Assembly (NCBI GenBank): GCA_052388455.1
Contig: JBQTIA010000055.1
Location: 1-9,061 of the forward strand
Origin: CAZSNH01 sp052388455
Lineage (GTDB): Bacteria; Pseudomonadota; Alphaproteobacteria; Rhizobiales; Hyphomicrobiaceae
DNA length: 9,061 bases
Direction: 5' to 3'
A program made the position numbers and the translations under genes. Each line of letters begins with the position of its first letter. Position 1 is the stretch's first letter. Shown piece after piece: positions 6,142 through 9,061 of the stretch. The notes beneath the pieces are model-generated. The model saw only the letters and a program-made list of their open reading frames with translations. It searched no databases and was not told where the DNA came from.

Positions 6142-6855
6142 TTACGTCCTCCTCAGCGACCGCACGAGCCGGAGGCAGGCCCGCACGGCGATGATCGACA
6201 GAATTTTCGTCCCCGCGCGGACGACGCCCTGAACGGTGCCCGAGATCTTGGAGACCCCTATGCGGCGGCGATAGCGCACCGGCACTTCGATCGAAATGAG
6301 GCCGCACTCGACCGCTTTGATCTGCATCTCGACGGTCCAGCCGAACGTCCGGTCGGCCATTTCGAGGCGGCCAAGTCCATCGCGAGTGATCGCGCGAAAC
6401 GGGCCGAGGTCGGTGAAGCGGGTGCCCCACACTGAGCCGATGAGCCGCGTGGCGAGCCAGTTGCCCCAGCGCTGCTGCGGGGTCAGCGCACCGGCCTCGG
6501 CCTCGCCCAGTACGCGCGAGCCGATCACGAGATCGGCGTCGCCCGAAAGGATGGGATCGACCAGCGCGGCCATGTCACCGGGATAGTCGGAGCGGTCGCC
6601 GTCGACGAAGACGACGATGTCGACCGCCGGCAGGGCCGCGATGCCGGCGAGACAGGCCGCCCCATAACCGGCTTCGGGCTCGTGGACGACGCGGGCACCC
6701 GCCGCTGCGGCCATCGCTGCCGTCGCATCGCGCGAACCGTTGTCGGCGACGACGATGGCGTCGGCCCAGGCCGGAACTTCGGCGATGACCTTGCCGATCG
6801 CCTTCTCCTCGTCCCGCGCGGGGATGACGACACCGATGCGCCGCCCGTCACGCAT
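6142..6855 (-). CDS. Family 2 glycosyltransferase, dolichol-phosphate-mannose-synthase-like
   Basis: This 237-residue GT-A fold enzyme probably transfers a hexose from a nucleotide sugar to polyprenyl phosphate at the cytoplasmic face. The start of the fold is VVIPARDEE (9-17). A DNGSRD motif follows at 38-43, then the metal-binding DxD-type VDGDRSDYPGD (84-94), SRVLGEAEAGAL, TDLGPFRAI (148-156) and a W-x-VEMQIKA acceptor-side motif (173-181). There are no strong membrane helices after it, only a weakly hydrophobic basic tail, so it is a short DPM1-like form. ATG 6855 overlaps the stop of the preceding membrane glycosyltransferase by 8 bases. GTG codons at 6867 and 6864 are alternatives. The overlap implies coupled translation. 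The donor and acceptor are not shown by sequence. Confidence 0.88.
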   Translation of the reverse strand: MRDGRRIGVVIPARDEEKAIGKVIAEVPAWADAIVVADNGSRDATAAMAAAAGARVVHEPEAGYGAACLAGIAALPAVDIVVFVDGDRSDYPGDMAALVDPILSGDADLVIGSRVLGEAEAGALTPQQRWGNWLATRLIGSVWGTRFTDLGPFRAITRDGLGRLEMADRTFGWTVEMQIKAVECGLISIEVPVRYRRRIGVSKISGTVQGVVRAGTKILSIIAVRACLRLVRSLRRT

Positions 6856-8314
6856 GGCCGGCACCACTCCCGCGGAACGCGTGCCGTCGTGCCGTGAACG
6901 CCCCCATCGCTTCGACCGCCAGCAAAGCCCATACGGGCAACCAGATCAGCCACACCACTGTGCTGCGGAAAACCTCGTGAGAGTCGCGGGCGAGGAAATG
7001 AAAGGCCGCGTAGTAGATCGGAACCAGGGCCGTCAGCGCCAGCAGCGCAAACGACGGCCTGAAGCAGAGGAACGGAAGCATCCAGATCGCATACCAGGGG
7101 AACTGCGCGGGACTGAGGAGGAACAGCGCAGCGGTTACGACAGCAGCGCGCCGCATCAGATCGGCCGCATCGGCGATGGGCCGGCGCGCGACCGCGAGGG
7201 CCAACCCACCGACCACACCTGCAAGCATCGTTCGAACGACGAGACCGGGCAGCTTCGGATCGAGATCGAAGCCTCCGAGCACCGCCTGCGCGCCACGTTC
7301 GATTGCCGGAAAAAGAGCGCTGTTGGTCCGCCAATCCTTGGCGAACGCGATGAACCCCGACGACGCGTCGAGACCGCCGACCACGATCGGCCAGGACCAC
7401 AAAGTCATCAGCGTCAGCAGCAGGAGGATCGCGAGGGCCAGCCGTCGCGGCTGATCGAGCAGCGGACGAAACACCAGCGGAGCCAGCATCACCGGCCAGA
7501 GCTTGGCGCCGATGGCAAGACCGAGCACGGTCGTCGCCGCCATCGGGCGCCGGCGGACGCTCAGCAGCAAGGTCGCGAGCACCATCGGCGTGACGATGCC
7601 TTCCATGTGGGCGGAGTTGACGATCTCCTTGGCCACCAGCGGGCTCCACCAGTAGAGCGCGGCCCACAATGGTGAGCGTCCGGCCGCCGACAGCAGGGCC
7701 AGCAGCAGCGCGAGCGTCGCGACCTCGGCGGTCATCAGCACGCCGCGCCACGCGGCGAGGCTCCACGGCTCGATGGCATGGGCAAGGGCGAAAGCGGCCT
7801 GAGCGACGGGGGGATAAATCGTCTTCAGATGCGAATGATTGATGCGCTCGATGACGATGCCGGAGCGGTGTGCGAGCGCTTGCAGCGAGCCGGCATGGGC
7901 ATCGTCCTGCGCGTCGTCGGGGGAGACGGCATAGGGATTGTATCCGCCGGCCGTCACGGCGCCGTCCCAGAGATAGCGATTCCAGTCGTCCTCGAAGACC
8001 GGCGTGCTCCAGCAGAGCGACAGCCGCATCGCCGCGCCGAAGATAATCATCAGGCCCAGCAGCCGACGATCGCCGCCGAGGCCGTGATCGAGGGTCTTCG
8101 CAACAAGCGGAAGCAGCAGCACCGAGACGGCGCCGACCAGCACGAGCCCGGCGGCCAGAAGAAGAGCCGGTCGATCGTTCGGCGGTACCGCCGGGCCAAA
8201 GCGGTGCGACGCGAGGGCCAGCGCCATCGATGCAGCGAAGCCGAACGTGCCGAGAGCCACCCAGGCCGCCCAAACCGACTTTGCGTTTCCGACCTGCACG
8301 TGTGTGTCTGTCAT
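6848..8314 (-). CDS. Polytopic membrane mannosyltransferase, GT87/GT-C type
   Basis: This 488-residue integral membrane protein has roughly 10-12 hydrophobic segments. An acidic pair in the first large periplasmic loop, FEDDWNRYLWDG (107-118), is followed by GGYNPYAVSPDD (123-134). This is the usual GT-C signature for enzymes that take sugar from a polyprenyl-phosphate carrier. Further loops have TIYPPVAQ (165-172), NSAHMEG (233-239), a GAKLWPV segment (269-275) and SPAQFPWYAIW (401-411), as in the GT87/DUF2029 and MptA/MptB-like families. The neighbouring GT2 could supply its lipid-linked donor. The ATG at 8314 has only a weak ribosome site and lies directly after a 10-base palindrome. The product could act in lipopolysaccharide, capsule or glycolipid assembly. 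The acceptor is unknown. Naming it a mannosyltransferase follows the family and is not proven here. Confidence 0.85.
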   Translation of the reverse strand: MTDTHVQVGNAKSVWAAWVALGTFGFAASMALALASHRFGPAVPPNDRPALLLAAGLVLVGAVSVLLLPLVAKTLDHGLGGDRRLLGLMIIFGAAMRLSLCWSTPVFEDDWNRYLWDGAVTAGGYNPYAVSPDDAQDDAHAGSLQALAHRSGIVIERINHSHLKTIYPPVAQAAFALAHAIEPWSLAAWRGVLMTAEVATLALLLALLSAAGRSPLWAALYWWSPLVAKEIVNSAHMEGIVTPMVLATLLLSVRRRPMAATTVLGLAIGAKLWPVMLAPLVFRPLLDQPRRLALAILLLLTLMTLWSWPIVVGGLDASSGFIAFAKDWRTNSALFPAIERGAQAVLGGFDLDPKLPGLVVRTMLAGVVGGLALAVARRPIADAADLMRRAAVVTAALFLLSPAQFPWYAIWMLPFLCFRPSFALLALTALVPIYYAAFHFLARDSHEVFRSTVVWLIWLPVWALLAVEAMGAFTARRHAFRGSGAGHA

Positions 8315-8324
8315 CTCAATTGAG
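8315..8324. repeat. 10-base palindrome immediately upstream of the GT-C start codon
   Basis: CTCAATTGAG is perfectly self-complementary and abuts the minus-strand ATG at 8314, filling the place where a Shine-Dalgarno would be. It could be a chance palindrome or an operator. No second copy is visible in the window. Confidence 0.35.
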
Positions 8325-8421
8325 CTTACGCCCCATCCCGCTGCCCGGTTTCGCGTCAGCTTTCGCCACTCCGTTCGGAAGTGACGCGGCCGAGGCCCGT
8401 TGCGGCGCCAAGCGTGCGACC

Positions 8422-8438
8422 AACACGCCCGGCGTGTT
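8422..8438. promoter_or_regulatory. Perfect 17-base palindrome in the divergent promoter region (putative operator)
   Basis: AACACGCC (8422-8429) and GGCGTGTT (8431-8438) are exact inverted repeats around one central C. The site lies 108 bases from the minus-strand GT-C start and 76 bases from the presumed plus-strand start at 8514. A transcription regulator acting on both genes could bind there. As RNA it would give a 7-pair hairpin with a 3-base loop but no T-run, so it is not a good terminator. Confidence 0.4.
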
Positions 8439-8451
8439 TGTTGCGCTTACG

Positions 8452-8478
8452 TTGCGGCTCCGTCCCATCTCGTCTAAA
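8452..8478 (+). promoter_or_regulatory. Possible promoter for the retropepsin-like protease gene
   Basis: TTGCGG (8452-8457) and TCTAAA (8473-8478) are spaced 15 bases apart, slightly short for a sigma-70 promoter. They lie 14 bases after the 17-base palindrome and 36 bases before the presumed start at 8514, a sensible arrangement for a regulated promoter. Sequence match is modest. Confidence 0.25.
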
Positions 8479-8513
8479 CGACCCGCTGATCACCTTCGAC
8501 CAAGGCCAGCCCC

Positions 8514-8987
8514 ATCGAAACGGAAACTTTCATCCTCGGCCGGACGGAATGGGTGTCGCTGCCCGACATCGGTCTCTCGGCCATCAAGGCCAAAGTCGAT
8601 ACCGGCGCGCGAACCTCATCTCTCCATGCCCGCTCCATCGAGCCTTTCGGCGAAGGCACGTCGCTGAAAGTGCGCTTTCTGGTGCATCCCATTCCGGCAC
8701 GCCCGCGCATCGAGATCGTGTGCGAGGCGCCGGTCAAGGATCTGCGCGAGGTGATGAGTTCAAACGGCGAAAGCGAGATGCGCTACATCATCGAAACGCT
8801 GCTCCGCATCGACGGCCGTCAGTGGCGGATCGACCTCGGACTGACCAATCGCGAGGCCATGACCCACCGTATGCTGCTCGGCCGTCAGGCCATACCCGGC
8901 GACGTGCTGGTCAATCCGGCCGATACGTATCGCCAGCCGCGGCTGTCGTCACGGCTTTACCGCAAGCAGAAAGTGCGCAAGCGTTGA
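8514..8987 (+). CDS. Retropepsin-like 'ATP-dependent zinc protease' family protein (RimK-associated), non-canonical start
   Basis: The family (COG4067/PF05618) is annotated as ATP-dependent zinc protease but has a retropepsin-like aspartic protease motif. Members often accompany the ATP-grasp ligase RimK, as in the Pseudomonas rimABK operon. The key motif is AIKAKVDTGARTSSLHA (23-39 of a 157-residue reading), with Asp29-Thr30-Gly31. A second conserved core follows at MLLGRQAI (120-127), and the C-terminus is basic. The family's conserved start (LGRTEWVSLPDIG) lies upstream of the first GTG (8553). Between the stop at 8487-8489 and that GTG there is no ATG, GTG or TTG. ATC 8514 gives a family-like N-terminus (ETETFILGRTEW) and has AAGG 8 bases upstream (8502-8505). 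If GTG 8553 were used, the product would be 144 residues and lack the first strand. No rimK is seen before the window ends. Confidence 0.8.
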   Translation: METETFILGRTEWVSLPDIGLSAIKAKVDTGARTSSLHARSIEPFGEGTSLKVRFLVHPIPARPRIEIVCEAPVKDLREVMSSNGESEMRYIIETLLRIDGRQWRIDLGLTNREAMTHRMLLGRQAIPGDVLVNPADTYRQPRLSSRLYRKQKVRKR

Positions 8988-9061
8988 TCAGACATTAACC
9001 CTAACTATGCACCAGAACACGGCCGCGATCGCACGAACGTGAGTCGATCCACGGCGACGAA
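8988..9061. other. Right edge: no gene recognised, possible start of a downstream gene
   Basis: Only 74 bases follow the protease gene. An ATG at 9007 opens an 11-codon frame ending in TGA at 9040-9042. A GTG at 9039 overlaps that stop and stays open to the edge (SRSTAT). This could be the beginning of a downstream gene such as a rimK-type ligase, but the stretch is too short to assign. Confidence 0.3.

Noticed and set aside
6740..7675. 311-codon open frame on the plus strand
   Set aside because: Antisense shadow of the GT-C gene in high-GC DNA; the product is rich in Arg, Gln and His with no recognisable domain.
6525..8273. 582-codon open frame on the minus strand
   Set aside because: It is a frame-shifted shadow of the GT-C and GT2 genes. 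Its product is an Arg/Ser/Ala-rich low-complexity chain without motifs, while the two genes in the other frames have clear family signatures.

Overview
High-GC DNA with alphaproteobacterial features, most likely from the order Hyphomicrobiales (Rhizobiales). The assignment rests on the GC-rich codon usage, the def-fmt-truA neighbourhood on one strand, and an exported protein with a conserved-looking IEPRPFYGATVTIESGVRVF stretch of a kind I associate with this group. No rRNA, tRNA, CRISPR array, transposase or phage gene was seen. This is chromosomal housekeeping sequence with an envelope-glycan flavour at both ends.

Layout. Positions 1-691 (minus) hold the N-terminal part of a polytopic membrane protein resembling O-antigen ligases/polymerases, cut by the left edge. 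A 316-base divergent gap with several hairpins separates it from folE (1008-1637, plus; GTP cyclohydrolase I). Next comes a classical short-chain dehydrogenase (1738-2565, plus), which can only be complete if it starts at a CTG codon. From there to 8314 all genes are on the minus strand. In transcription order they are a GT87/GT-C-like membrane mannosyltransferase (8314-6848), a DPM-like family 2 glycosyltransferase (6855-6142, overlapping by 8 bases), an unknown exported protein with four cysteines (6102-5509), def (5463-4942), fmt (4939-3995), a small exported glycine-rich protein (3888-3493), a strong intrinsic terminator (3459-3427) and truA (3409-2627). A second divergent gap (8315-8513) carries a perfect 17-base palindrome. 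It precedes a plus-strand retropepsin-like 'ATP-dependent zinc protease' family gene (COG4067 type), whose domain runs upstream of any usual start codon. The right edge lies 74 bases beyond that gene.

How the genes fit together. def and fmt are the classic pair that removes and adds the N-formyl group at translation initiation, and truA modifies tRNA. The GT2/GT-C pair suggests synthesis and use of a polyprenyl-phosphate-linked sugar for a periplasmic or envelope glycan. This would fit with the O-antigen ligase-like gene at the other end, but the link is inference. I found no clearly new multi-gene system. The points most worth a second look are the two genes without an ATG/GTG/TTG start, the terminator placed directly against the truA start codon, the structured folE leader, the palindrome in the right-hand divergent promoter region, and the uncharacterised exported proteins.
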